64,000 nt of DNA from Arenibacter algicola (GCF_000733925.1 NZ_JPOO01000001.1:620001-684000); one strand, 5' to 3'; numbered from the stretch's first letter, positions 17,266 to 26,270 are shown. A program made the numbers and translations. The notes: generated from the letters alone by a model not told the origin.

Positions 17266-17709
17266 ATGACATATAAAATAGATACGATTTCCAAAACCGA
17301 ATTCCCTGAAGTGGTTGTGGTTTGGGAGGCATCGGTCAGGGCCACACACCACTTTTTAGATGAAAAGGACATTCAATATTTTAAACCGCTAATATTGAAC
17401 GAGTATTTAAATGCTGTCCAATTAGGGTGTATTAGGAATACGGATAAGGAGATAATCGGTTTTATGGGGGTGGCAGATCGGCAATTGGAAATGCTATTTA
17501 TACATCCCGAATACAGGGGAATGGGAGTAGGCAAGAGTTTATTGACTTATTCCATTCATGAATTGAATGTTAATAAAGTCGATGTTAATGAACAGAACGA
17601 ACAGGCTGTTGAATTTTATAAGCATTGTGGATTTGAAATAATAAGTCGTTCAGAATTGGATGCTTCAGGAAAACCCTACCCTATATTACATATGGAATTA
17701 AAAAGGTAA
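17266..17709 (+). CDS. GNAT-family N-acetyltransferase
   Basis: Small acetyltransferase of 147 residues, the usual GNAT length. The acetyl-CoA binding loop is YRGMGVGKSL (83-92), preceded by the strand EMLFIHP and followed by the C-terminal pattern NEQAVEFYKHCGFEI. It resembles YjaB/PhnO-like GNATs; the acceptor cannot be predicted. It lies between the two operator-controlled genes but carries no copy of the operator upstream, so it may be read through from the LRR gene or have its own promoter. Confidence 0.88.
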   Translation: MTYKIDTISKTEFPEVVVVWEASVRATHHFLDEKDIQYFKPLILNEYLNAVQLGCIRNTDKEIIGFMGVADRQLEMLFIHPEYRGMGVGKSLLTYSIHELNVNKVDVNEQNEQAVEFYKHCGFEIISRSELDASGKPYPILHMELKR

Positions 17710-17779
17710 GGACATCGTTCGCTATCACTTAGGTGAAAAGAATTATAATAACTACCATAAAAACATTCTGATCCATTTT

Positions 17780-17832
17780 GTTCCGATTCCTAAACTGGAA
17801 CGATTGGCCTAGAGGTTTGGGATACATTTGTC
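17780..17832 (+). promoter_or_regulatory. Palindromic operator and promoter upstream of the MDR oxidoreductase (copy 2)
   Basis: GTTCC (17780-17784) and GGAAC (17797-17801) flank a 12-base spacer, with CTAG at 17809-17812 and a perfect -7 box TACATTTG at 17823-17830. GGAAC-to-CTAG and GGAAC-to-TTTG distances equal those of copy 1 at 16146. There is no TTTG at the -33 position, which fits a promoter that depends on an activator. Confidence 0.62.
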
Positions 17833-17852
17833 AAAACAAAAAAAATGACAAA

Positions 17853-18824
17853 ATGAAAGCGATCATAATTACAAAGTATGGTTCTCCCAAGGTTTTGCAA
17901 CTTCAGGATGTTCCAAAACCTACACCTAAAGAAAATGAGATTTTGATTAAGGTAAAAGCGGCCAACGTTACCACTGCCGATACCATGATGCGTAAAGGGA
18001 ATCCTTGGTACGGTAGACTTTTTATTGGTTTAACAAAGCCCAAGTATCCTATAGCCGGAACGGGTTTTTCTGGAACCATTGAGGCTGTTGGAGGCAGTGT
18101 GCAACGTTTCCAAGTAGGGGATGAAGTCTTTGGGGAGTCTGTTTTTGGTGCAGGCGCCAATGCGCAATATTTATGTGTTTCAGAAGACGGTTTAGTGGGG
18201 GTTAAGCCTAAAAATGTAGCTCATGAAGTACTTGCATGTGTGTGTGACGGGCCTTTGACCTCTTGGAATTATTTAAAGGAAATGGCCAATGTGAAAAGTG
18301 GACAAAGAGTGCTAATTAATGGGGCTTCGGGAAGTCTAGGTTCTGCAGCGGTGCAATTGGCCAATTATCTTGGCGCGGAAGTAACCGCGGTTTGCAGTTC
18401 CTCCAATTTTGACATGGTAAGATCGCTCGGAGCGGATCATGCCATAGATTATACAAAGGTGGATTTTACTAAAACAGCTAACAGATACGATGTTATTTTT
18501 GATACCGTGGGTAAGAGCTCGTTCCCTGCATGCAAGGAAATACTTAATAAAAATGGCACCTACCTATCGCCTGTACTAAGTATGCCACTACTAGTTCAAA
18601 TGCTGTGGACCTCCAAATTTGGCAGCAAAAAGGCAAAGTTTATGGCGACCGGACTTTTAGCTGTTCCAAAACTTAGGACAATGTTGCATGAGCTCACAAA
18701 GCTTTTGATTGCCGGGAAACTAAAATTGGTCATAGATAAACGCTATTCCCTCCATGAAGTTAGTATAGCCCACAGCTATGTGGACACTGGTCGCAAAAAA
18801 GGCAATGTGGTTATAAATTTGTAG
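17853..18824 (+). CDS. Zinc-independent MDR oxidoreductase (quinone oxidoreductase-like)
   Basis: NAD(P)H-dependent medium-chain dehydrogenase/reductase. I chose the ATG at 17853 (MKAIIITKYGSPKVLQLQ), which begins the family's first strand; the upstream TTG frame overlaps the operator and promoter and is not family-like. The cofactor motif is INGASGSLGSAAVQLA (about residues 155-170). The structural and catalytic zinc cysteines of alcohol dehydrogenases are absent, which puts it with zeta-crystallin/quinone reductases. 323 residues. Such enzymes reduce quinones or alpha,beta-unsaturated carbonyls and often answer stress. The shared operator suggests control by the upstream cyclase-AraC fusion. 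Confidence 0.87.
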   Translation: MKAIIITKYGSPKVLQLQDVPKPTPKENEILIKVKAANVTTADTMMRKGNPWYGRLFIGLTKPKYPIAGTGFSGTIEAVGGSVQRFQVGDEVFGESVFGAGANAQYLCVSEDGLVGVKPKNVAHEVLACVCDGPLTSWNYLKEMANVKSGQRVLINGASGSLGSAAVQLANYLGAEVTAVCSSSNFDMVRSLGADHAIDYTKVDFTKTANRYDVIFDTVGKSSFPACKEILNKNGTYLSPVLSMPLLVQMLWTSKFGSKKAKFMATGLLAVPKLRTMLHELTKLLIAGKLKLVIDKRYSLHEVSIAHSYVDTGRKKGNVVINL

Positions 18825-19074
18825 TGGATCCTAGTTTTGAAACTGTATTTTTTTTGATCTTGAAAAAATGAAACCGTCCAGGATTTGAGAACTGAATTGG
18901 AATCTAGCACCGATATTTTTTCTTTAGTTTATAAAAGTAGAACACCTTTTTATTGGTAAAATTTCTAGGGAAATCTACATTTTATCCAAGGTTTATTAGC
19001 GTTGAACGTTGATATTTTGAAACATGGTCATTCCATGCTAACTTTAGAAATGGAATTGTGGATTAAATGCACAA

Positions 19075-19161
19075 TTGAAATTTAAACCTAGGAATAACCC
19101 AATCAAATCTAATTGCCCCTCCTGTGGAATGGTGATGACTATGGAAAACAATAAAAATTAA
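19075..19161 (+). CDS. Possible 28-residue zinc-ribbon-like peptide
   Basis: A TTG-started frame gives a 28-residue basic peptide with a CPSCGM knuckle (residues 14-19) and ends MTMENNKN. Its stop codon lies 2 bases before the next small frame, like an operon pair. There is no ATG in frame before the CPSC, so the start is uncertain. The composition is protein-like, but the length allows chance. Confidence 0.33.
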   Translation: MKFKPRNNPIKSNCPSCGMVMTMENNKN

Positions 19162-19163
19162 GA

Positions 19164-19259
19164 ATGAAAAAGAAATTCAATTTTATAGACCTGGTATTGA
19201 CTTGTAGCGGTGCCTATGCGGTTATTGTATTGTTATTGGTAGTAGCCAAGTTCGTATAG
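19164..19259 (+). CDS. Possible 31-residue single-span membrane peptide
   Basis: The ATG-started frame reads MKKKFNFIDLVLTCSGAYAV and continues as a hydrophobic helix (IVLLLVVAKFV). A basic head followed by one membrane span is the usual layout of a small membrane protein. It follows the zinc-ribbon-like frame by 2 bases. Function unknown. Confidence 0.42.
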   Translation: MKKKFNFIDLVLTCSGAYAVIVLLLVVAKFV

Positions 19260-19385
19260 TAGCGTTTGGTACTAAGGTCATAGGAAAGATTCTTAAAATT
19301 AGCGGTCCAAGGATACCAATTTTTACGTAAGTATAGTGTGGTATCTCAATGGAACAATTTATTGTTTTAATTTAAATTCGGAATA

Positions 19386-19670
19386 ATGTCTAAAACATCC
19401 GCTCGGTGGTTATTGGTATTGGGGCTTGTCATAGTTGGTTTTGGGGTCGGTATTTACTTGCAGGATTTAAAACATCAAGAAAGTACCAAGGCAGCCTGGA
19501 AGGCCAACCGCTTCAATGTGGCCAGGTTTAACAAGATAATGCGGTATGCAGGGGATATGAACGACCAAAACTGGGCTTCAATGCGGGACAGTATTGGTGG
19601 TCAATTGGATAGTTTAATGATTTTGAGGTTCAGAAAAGAAGTTGATAGTATTAAAAAGACAAAAAAATAA
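19386..19670 (+). CDS. Hypothetical small membrane-anchored protein
   Basis: 94 residues: an N-terminal membrane segment (WLLVLGLVIVGFGVGIYL, 8-25) followed by a charged helical tail (about 30-94) that would lie in the periplasm or cytoplasm. No recognised domain. A strong terminator follows 75 bases downstream, so it ends its transcription unit. The periodic hydrophobic residues and overall composition support a real gene. Confidence 0.65.
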   Translation: MSKTSARWLLVLGLVIVGFGVGIYLQDLKHQESTKAAWKANRFNVARFNKIMRYAGDMNDQNWASMRDSIGGQLDSLMILRFRKEVDSIKKTKK

Positions 19671-19744
19671 CATTTTGGCCTTAATCCGTCTTAGTTGTTT
19701 TAATCACTGAGACATTCTAATGGTGCAGGCAATAATTATTAATA

Positions 19745-19771
19745 GCAACCCAGGCGGGTTGCTTTTTTTTT
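19745..19771 (+). terminator. Rho-independent terminator
   Basis: A perfect 7-base stem GCAACCC/GGGTTGC around the loop AGGC is followed by nine T. It ends the transcription unit of the 94-residue membrane protein. Confidence 0.9.
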
Positions 19772-19920
19772 GTGAATATCAGCTGCACTTCGTATTGCAT
19801 TTTTAAATTGAATAGTTAACTTAGAGGAAAATAAATGTAATGGGCATAAAATTATGTTGAGTATAGCAAACCTCACATTTAAAGTAATATTAGCATACAA
19901 AAAAATATTAAATTGCTGCT

Positions 19921-22764
19921 ATGGACATTAATTCTTGGGACTGGATATTTCAGTTGTTGGGACGCTTGCACCCTTTGGTGGTACATTTCCCCATAGGCCT
20001 ATTGGTGGTTGCTTTGTTTTTGGAATTTTTGACCTTGGGAGGCAAAAGACAGGGCCTCAGGGAAGGGATTAATTGGATGGTTTTTTTGGGGGCTGTATTC
20101 GCCCTGCTGGCCGCAGTCTTGGGTTGGCTGCTTCGTACTTACGACGATTATGATGGTGATTTGGTTCTGTTTCACCAGAATGCGGGTATTGCCACAGCTG
20201 TATTGGCAGTAGTTACCGCTTATATTTTGCGCACTACTTTGAAAGGTAAACTTAGCTCGTATATATATTATCGAATTGGGCTATTTGCAACAGTATTGGT
20301 TTTGGTGGTTGCGGGTCATTTGGGGGCAAATCTGACCCATGGGGAAGATTATTTAACCAGTGTCCTGCCCCATAATCAGGATTCATACGATAACGATAGG
20401 ACAAAGGTACTTTTGGCAGAATTAAAGGGACTGGATTCATTGTCTGAAGCGCAGCAGGAAGACTTAAATTTGGGAGTTAGGGCAATTTTGGCACATAACT
20501 GCTATCAATGCCACAGTGAAAATAAGCAAAAAGGCGATTTGGTGCTGGACAATAAACGCGGGGTATACCAAGGAGGAAAGTCGGGCCCCATTATTGTAGA
20601 GGGCAGGCCGGAAGAGAGTGAGATGTTTATAAGAGTAAGCCTTCCGCCCGATCATGATGATGTAATGCCGAAGAAAGGGAAAGTGTTGAAGGAAAGTGAA
20701 ATAGGGTTGATTGAATTGTGGATCAAGAATGGTGCAAAATGGTCGGATGGAGCGCTAAAAATTTTTCCTGAGGCCGAGTTGGCCCTTTCACAACCCGAAT
20801 TGCCAAAGGGCAATACGGAAAGTCATCCCGTAGATAAAATAATGGATTCTTATTTTAAGGAAAAAAGGATGAAATGGCCAGAGGTGGTGGATGATAGGAC
20901 CTTTATTAGACGAGCCTATCTTGATATTCTAGGTCTGCTTCCGGAACCGCTTAAAATAGATCAGTTTGTGGGCAATAGGGATAAGGAGAAGAGAGCTAAG
21001 CTCATTGATGAATTGTTGGCCGACAAGCATAATTATACACAACATTGGTTGAGTTTTTGGAATGATATACTCAGGAACGATTACAGTGGTCCCGGATTTA
21101 TAACAGGAGGACGCAAGCAGATTACAGATTGGTTGTACAAGTCGCTTATGGAAAATAAGCCTTATGACGTTATGGTCAAAGAATTGATAAATCCAACCGA
21201 AGCATCTGAAGGATTTATTAAAGGGATTAAATGGCGCGGCCTGGTCAATGCCAGTCAACGTACGGAAATGCAGGCGGCCCAAAATATAGGTCAGTCTTTG
21301 ATGGGGGTGAACGTAAAATGTGCCTCCTGCCACAACAGTTTTGTTAGCAATCTTACCTTGGAACAATCCTACGGGTTTGCCTCGATTTTTGCAGATTCCA
21401 TAATGGAACTGAATCGGTGTGATATGCCCATTGGGAAAATGGCCGAAGTAAATTTTTTATATCCCGAACTGGGCTCGGTAGAGGCGGAGAGTGTAAAGGA
21501 AAGATTGTTATTGCTCTCAGAGGTAATGGTAAAACCGGAGAACGGAAGACTGTACCGAACCATTACCAACAGGTTTTGGAAACGTCTTATGGGAAGAGGG
21601 ATAGTGGAACCTGTAGACGAGATGGACAACGAACCATGGAATGCCGATCTGTTGGATTGGTTGGCCGCCATTTTTGTGGAGTCTGATTATGACATAAGGC
21701 ATTTAATGAAAACGATAATGACCTCAAAGTCCTATCAGCTTGAATCTACCAGATTGGAAAATCAGGAGGATTTACAAAAGGGGTATGTCTTTAATGGGCC
21801 CATACTAAGACGGTTAAGTGCAGAGCAATTTTCAGATGCAGTTAGTCAAGTAGTGGCCCCCATGTATTATGCGGCCGCTTATGATCCCGATAATGAAGGC
21901 CTGCCTTCCAATAGAATCTGGCACAGGGAAATTAAGTTTGATCGTGATGTATTGCCCGAACCTGGAAAACGATATTTTAGGAATAGCTTCAATTTAAATG
22001 ATAACAAAATACAGGCCGCAAAAGCATTGATTTCCGTGGATCATTCCTATGTGCTATATCTCAACGGCCAAAAAATCTCGGAAGGTACGGATTGGAGAAA
22101 AGTAGATCGTTTAGAGGTAACCAACATGCTTGTTCAAGGTGATAATATATTGGCTATAGAGGGTAATAACGAGGGAACCATTGCCAATCCCGCAGGAATC
22201 CTGTTTGCCATGAAAATTCAATATGCGGATGGGTCGGAAAAGTTGATCACTTCCAATGATAAATGGAAAAGTACGGATAAAGAACCTGGGAAGGGATGGG
22301 TAAACGTCAAATACGATGATGGTAGCTGGCAAGGGACGCGTAATTATGGTTCCAGTAACTGGGACAAATTAGTGAATTTTACTTTCGATAATCCGGAAAA
22401 GGAATTTGCCAGGGCCAGCCTTGTAAAACAACATCCGTTTATGAAGGTTATGGGTAGGCCCACTAGGGAAAATGTAGCCACTACAAGAGATGAACAAGCT
22501 ACTTTGTTGCAGGCGCTGGAGTTGACCAATGGGGAATATTTTAATGGTGTACTCAAGGAAGGGGCAGCCGAATGGCTTAAGAAGTATGGTGATCGGAATG
22601 AGGAAATAGTACTCAATTTATATCAAAAAACCTTGGGAAGAAATCCGACCGATAAGGAAAAGGGGATAATGTTAAGCGCCTTGCAAACCGATGCGAAAGA
22701 GGAGGCATTGCAGGACCTTTTTTGGTCCATGTTCATTTCGCCCGAATTTCAATTTATATACTAA
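19921..22764 (+). CDS. Membrane-anchored cytochrome c-like protein with DUF2231, DUF1549 and DUF1553 domains
   Basis: The N-terminus (about 15-140) is a DUF2231-type bundle of four membrane helices (HPLVVHFPIGLLVVALFLEF). Then comes a PSCyt1-like haem-binding region (CYQCH, 194-198), a DUF1549 region from about 285 and a second haem-type motif (CASCH, 467-471). A DUF1553 region follows, with a beta-rich insertion at about 685-780 (YVLYLNGQKISEG) before the final DUF1553 helices. 947 residues. These families are abundant in Planctomycetes and found in Bacteroidota, usually beside DUF1501 proteins, as here (6-base gap). The function is unknown; c-type haem redox chemistry outside the cytoplasm is inferred from the two CxxCH motifs. 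Confidence 0.87.
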   Translation: MDINSWDWIFQLLGRLHPLVVHFPIGLLVVALFLEFLTLGGKRQGLREGINWMVFLGAVFALLAAVLGWLLRTYDDYDGDLVLFHQNAGIATAVLAVVTAYILRTTLKGKLSSYIYYRIGLFATVLVLVVAGHLGANLTHGEDYLTSVLPHNQDSYDNDRTKVLLAELKGLDSLSEAQQEDLNLGVRAILAHNCYQCHSENKQKGDLVLDNKRGVYQGGKSGPIIVEGRPEESEMFIRVSLPPDHDDVMPKKGKVLKESEIGLIELWIKNGAKWSDGALKIFPEAELALSQPELPKGNTESHPVDKIMDSYFKEKRMKWPEVVDDRTFIRRAYLDILGLLPEPLKIDQFVGNRDKEKRAKLIDELLADKHNYTQHWLSFWNDILRNDYSGPGFITGGRKQITDWLYKSLMENKPYDVMVKELINPTEASEGFIKGIKWRGLVNASQRTEMQAAQNIGQSLMGVNVKCASCHNSFVSNLTLEQSYGFASIFADSIMELNRCDMPIGKMAEVNFLYPELGSVEAESVKERLLLLSEVMVKPENGRLYRTITNRFWKRLMGRGIVEPVDEMDNEPWNADLLDWLAAIFVESDYDIRHLMKTIMTSKSYQLESTRLENQEDLQKGYVFNGPILRRLSAEQFSDAVSQVVAPMYYAAAYDPDNEGLPSNRIWHREIKFDRDVLPEPGKRYFRNSFNLNDNKIQAAKALISVDHSYVLYLNGQKISEGTDWRKVDRLEVTNMLVQGDNILAIEGNNEGTIANPAGILFAMKIQYADGSEKLITSNDKWKSTDKEPGKGWVNVKYDDGSWQGTRNYGSSNWDKLVNFTFDNPEKEFARASLVKQHPFMKVMGRPTRENVATTRDEQATLLQALELTNGEYFNGVLKEGAAEWLKKYGDRNEEIVLNLYQKTLGRNPTDKEKGIMLSALQTDAKEEALQDLFWSMFISPEFQFIY

Positions 22765-22770
22765 GCAATA

Positions 22771-24222
22771 ATGGATAAGGATTTACATATCAATGCACGT
22801 AGGGATTTTGTGAAAAAGATGGCCGCCGCCAGTCTGTCGGCAGCCACAACCAGTATTCCCATTGCCAGTTTTTTAAGTTCCTGTAATTCGGCACCTGCAA
22901 TAACCTCCAAAGCGGATACTGTTATATTACTTTGGATGGCGGGAGGTATGGCCCATACGGAAACATTTGACCCCAAGGCATATGTACCTTATTCCAAGGG
23001 GGTGGAGAGCAAAAGGGTTTTAAGCACCTTTCCCAAGGTGCCCACTATTGTGGATGGCCTACATTTTTCAGAGGGATTGGAATCTATCGGAAGTGTAATG
23101 GACAAAGGAGCCATAATCCGTTCCTATAAATCTGCCGATCTTGGTCATATCCTGCATACGAGACATCAGTACCACTGGCATACCTGTTATGAGCCCCCGC
23201 AATCGGTCCAGGCTCCTCACATAGGTGCTTGGATCGCCAAGGAGTTAGGCCCTGTAAATCCTGTTATTCCCCCATTTATTGCCATGGGCCAGCGTTTTAC
23301 TGTCGGGGAAGCCGAGGAGTTAAAGGCGTTTCATTCCGCTGGGTTTTTAGGGAGTGAATATGGCCCGTTTCTAATACCGGACCCTTCTACAGGTTTGGAT
23401 AGTGTGAGGCCTCCACAAGGGATGTCACTGAAAAGATTTGAGGCCCGCTATAAACTTTATAAGGAGTTGGCCAATAAGAGCAAGATTATGGAGGGAGGAA
23501 GCGATTATCAAAGGGAATCCTTGATGCGATCTATGGAGCAATCTTATCGCTTGCTAAATTCCCCTGAAGCCAAGGTGTTCGATTTGAGCCAGGAACCTAA
23601 AGAGGTATATGACACCTACAATACCGGCAGGTTTGGTCTGGGATGTCTATTGGCGAAAAGATTGGCTATGAACGGCGGCAGGTTTATAAGTGTTTCTACG
23701 GAATATGAACCTTTCCTTGGCTGGGATACCCATGAAAATGGTCATACCCGTGCAGCGAAAATGAAGGAGTTGATAGATAGGCCTATTGCACAACTAATTA
23801 AAGATCTGGACGAGTCCGGGCATTTGGATAGAACATTGATTATTCTGGCCAGTGAATTTAGTAGGGACGCTATAATGGAAGGTCGCCCCGGAGTACCTGT
23901 CCAGGACCAAGTGGATCAACCGGATATTATCGAGGATGAAAAATTCTATGGTATGCATAGACATTTTACGGATGGCAGCTCAATTCTTATGTGGGGCGGT
24001 GGAATTAAAAAAGGATTGGTCTACGGTAAAACGGCGGATGAACGGCCTTGCTCTTCCATTGAAAACCCTGTAGTGATAGATCAAGTGCATCAATCCATTT
24101 ATCACGCCTTGGGCATGGATCCAGAAACCAATTATACTATAGAAGGGAGGCCCTTTTACACCACGCCTGATGGGCAGGGGAAACCTATATTGGACTTGTT
24201 CGGGGAGCCAATGGTCACCTAG
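22771..24222 (+). CDS. DUF1501-domain protein with Tat signal
   Basis: Partner of the preceding cytochrome-type protein, 6 bases downstream. The twin-arginine motif ARRDFVKK (9-16) leads to a hydrophobic segment ending FLSSCNS, so a Tat-exported lipoprotein (Cys38) is possible. The rest matches DUF1501, a relative of the sulfatase/alkaline phosphatase fold: VILLWMAGGMAHTETFDP near the start, LGHILHTRHQ, STEYEPFLGWDTHENG and ASEFSRDAI. 483 residues is normal. Biochemical activity is unknown; conserved pairing with DUF1549/DUF1553 proteins suggests a joint periplasmic role. Confidence 0.87.
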   Translation: MDKDLHINARRDFVKKMAAASLSAATTSIPIASFLSSCNSAPAITSKADTVILLWMAGGMAHTETFDPKAYVPYSKGVESKRVLSTFPKVPTIVDGLHFSEGLESIGSVMDKGAIIRSYKSADLGHILHTRHQYHWHTCYEPPQSVQAPHIGAWIAKELGPVNPVIPPFIAMGQRFTVGEAEELKAFHSAGFLGSEYGPFLIPDPSTGLDSVRPPQGMSLKRFEARYKLYKELANKSKIMEGGSDYQRESLMRSMEQSYRLLNSPEAKVFDLSQEPKEVYDTYNTGRFGLGCLLAKRLAMNGGRFISVSTEYEPFLGWDTHENGHTRAAKMKELIDRPIAQLIKDLDESGHLDRTLIILASEFSRDAIMEGRPGVPVQDQVDQPDIIEDEKFYGMHRHFTDGSSILMWGGGIKKGLVYGKTADERPCSSIENPVVIDQVHQSIYHALGMDPETNYTIEGRPFYTTPDGQGKPILDLFGEPMVT

Positions 24223-24354
24223 CAGAAAATCAATCCAATTCTTTAAGGATATTAAAATATTAAACCATAGGGAAATAAAAAATCTGGGCATGCCCAATTA
24301 AGGGGGGGGCAGAAATTTATTGGGCCAAGAAGTAGGAGCAAATTTTGTTTCCCA

Positions 24355-24480
24355 TTAAAAGAAACCAAAAGCTGCTAAAATCAAACAGACTACCACAGCC
24401 AATAAAATGGCTACCAATACTACGACCATAAGGCTTAGGAATCCATTGAGCACCCTTGTGCCAAAAGTAACATCTTCCAT
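24355..24480 (-). CDS. 41-residue hydrophobic membrane protein
   Basis: Starts at the minus-strand ATG (MEDVTFGTRVLNGFLSLMVV) and continues with a long hydrophobic run (VLVAILLAVVVCLILAAFGFF) to the stop. One, or a bent pair of, membrane helices is expected. It lies 152 bases downstream of the MFS porter on the same strand, in a gap otherwise empty of genes. No family recognised, but an amphipathic head plus an uninterrupted hydrophobic tail is unlikely by chance. Confidence 0.5.
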   Translation of the reverse strand: MEDVTFGTRVLNGFLSLMVVVLVAILLAVVVCLILAAFGFF

Positions 24481-24632
24481 GATATTTAGATTTTAAAACA
24501 ATTTAATGAATTATCCTCAAATTATCATGTGTTTTGGAGTCAAATCCGTTAAACGGCCATCAATTAGTATACTAATCCGTTATACTGTTAAAATTTTCGA
24601 TAAAATACTGAAAATCAATGAGTGGTATTTTC

Positions 24633-25949
24633 TTACTTACTCAGTTTTTTGCTAAGTTCTTCCAAGGTAATTCCTTTGGTTTCCGGCATCATGAAAATTA
24701 CAAAGAGCAACTGCAAAACCATCATAAAGGCAAAGAATCCAAATACGGGCCCAGGACCTACCCAGGCAAAAAGTGCAGGGATGGAGGAGGGAATAAGCCA
24801 GGCCAATACCCAATGTACGGAACTTCCAAAAGCCTGACCCGAACCTCTTAAATGATTTGGAAATACCTCGGAGATAAAAACCCAGATTACAGCTCCTTGG
24901 CCTATAGCATGGGATGCAATAAACAAGAAAAGAAAAATTGGGACAGCCATGCCTTCCCAGTTCAAAATAAATGCCGCGGCTACCAGCGACAAGGAAATAA
25001 TATAGCCAATGGAGCCAAAATACATTAGTTGTTTACGCCCAAGTCTGTCTATTAGAAATATACCCAAAAAGGTAAAGATAAGGTTGGTGATACCTATTCC
25101 GATACTGCTGAGCAGCGCTGTGCTTTCACCCAGACCTGCCGCTTCAAATATTCGGGGGGCGTAATATAAAAAGGCGTTTATCCCTGAAAATTGATTGAAA
25201 AAGGCAATTAAAAAGGCCAAGGTTAACGGAAAGCGATATTTTTTCATAAAAATATTCTCTGAGGCTGTCCCAGCTTCTTCACCATAGGCGATCTCAGCTT
25301 CCAATTCTTCCACGGAAAGATCCGGATTTATAGAATTGAGTATTTTTTTGGCTTCCTCGGTCCTGTTTTTGGTCAATAGCCATCTTGGACTTTTTGGTAC
25401 CGTAAGTACAAATAAGGTATATATTATTGCGGGGAAAGCTTCAACGCCAACCATCCAGCGCCAATCGTTTTCACCTATGTTGCTCAGGGCGTAATTGGAC
25501 ATGAAGGCCACCATGATACCAAAAACAAGCATAAACTGATAAAGTCCAACCAATCTTCCACGGTCTTTTGCCGGGGCAATTTCGGAGATATAGGAAGGGG
25601 CTGCTACTGTTGAGGCACCAACTCCCAATCCGCCTATAAACCTGAATATTCCGAAGGTGACGGGGTCATTGGCAAAAGCAGATCCTATGGCCGAGACAGA
25701 ATAGAGTATCCCAATCCAAATAAGAGTATTTTTTCTGCCAATTTTGTTAGTGGGAATGCCTCCTAATATAGCTCCAATTACAGTTCCGAACAGCGCCATT
25801 CCAATAACAACAGTTCCGTGAAAAGCTTCGGAGGAATTCCATAAAAGTTGTAGCTTTTTCTCGGCACCCGAAATAACTACAGTGTCGAAGCCAAATAAAA
25901 ATCCCGCCAAGGCGGCAATAAGGGAAATGCGAAGTATTTTGGAATTCAT
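24633..25949 (-). CDS. MFS sugar porter (sugar:proton symporter family)
   Basis: Twelve-helix transporter of the sugar porter family. I use the ATG at 25949 (MNSKILRISLIAALAGFLFG), because a TTG 33 bases upstream adds an unlikely N-terminus. Family signatures: GFDTVVISG in helix 1, a GRK loop (NKIGRKN), PKSPRWL before the central loop, DRLGRK after helix 8 and PETKG at the C-terminus. 438 residues is normal. It resembles xylose/glucose symporters; the sugar is not predictable. It follows a small lipoprotein gene and the Kdo transferase on the same strand. Confidence 0.9.
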   Translation of the reverse strand: MNSKILRISLIAALAGFLFGFDTVVISGAEKKLQLLWNSSEAFHGTVVIGMALFGTVIGAILGGIPTNKIGRKNTLIWIGILYSVSAIGSAFANDPVTFGIFRFIGGLGVGASTVAAPSYISEIAPAKDRGRLVGLYQFMLVFGIMVAFMSNYALSNIGENDWRWMVGVEAFPAIIYTLFVLTVPKSPRWLLTKNRTEEAKKILNSINPDLSVEELEAEIAYGEEAGTASENIFMKKYRFPLTLAFLIAFFNQFSGINAFLYYAPRIFEAAGLGESTALLSSIGIGITNLIFTFLGIFLIDRLGRKQLMYFGSIGYIISLSLVAAAFILNWEGMAVPIFLFLFIASHAIGQGAVIWVFISEVFPNHLRGSGQAFGSSVHWVLAWLIPSSIPALFAWVGPGPVFGFFAFMMVLQLLFVIFMMPETKGITLEELSKKLSK

Positions 25950-26009
25950 AATTTGGTTTGTTGATTTTTGTAAAGCTAACAAAAAAAGGAAACCAAATGA
26001 ATGGTAAGT

Positions 26010-26270
26010 TTAAGACAGGGCAATTTTGGGGGCAAGGGTGTCCCTTGCTCTGGGCTTTTGTCCATTTTTGGATTTGGTAGGGATGTTTTTGTCCCTTTGG
26101 GGTAAAACTTTTTCAGGTTCTTTCTTCTTTACATCGTCCTTTTTAGAAGAAGGAACAGCATTTTCAGGTGGAGTAGTGCCTTGTTGTTCGCCCAAAGGCT
26201 CCCTGCATGAGAGACAGAAGAGGACAAAAGTGGTCAGGGCAACCAAGTATGTAATTCGGGAATTTTGCAT
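26010..26270 (-). CDS. Small putative lipoprotein with charged low-complexity tail
   Basis: I place the start at the ATG giving MQNSRITYLVALTTFVLFCL, a signal-like segment ending at Cys22 (LSC). The lipobox is imperfect. The remaining 64 residues are Lys/Pro/Glu-rich and likely disordered (KKDDVKKKEPEKVLPQRDK). It starts 17 bases after the stop of the Kdo transferase, suggesting co-transcription. An open frame on the opposite strand covers almost the same bases, but it has no family features. No function assigned. Confidence 0.55.
   Translation of the reverse strand: MQNSRITYLVALTTFVLFCLSCREPLGEQQGTTPPENAVPSSKKDDVKKKEPEKVLPQRDKNIPTKSKNGQKPRARDTLAPKIALS

Larger units (their letters stand above)
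18825..19385 (+). other. 561-base stretch without a long gene
   Basis: After the MDR gene I see nothing convincing until 19075, where two tiny frames begin (listed separately). A half-operator AATGGAAC ends at 19355, but it lacks the GTTCC arm. Confidence 0.45.

Noticed and set aside
19332..19355. A third possible operator copy (AATGGAAC) upstream of the 94-residue membrane protein
   Set aside because: Only the right arm is present; there is no GTTCC arm and no TTTG 25 bases downstream.
24286..24295. Palindrome GGGCATGCCC after the DUF1501 gene, as a terminator
   Set aside because: No loop-forming centre and no T-run; too short to call.
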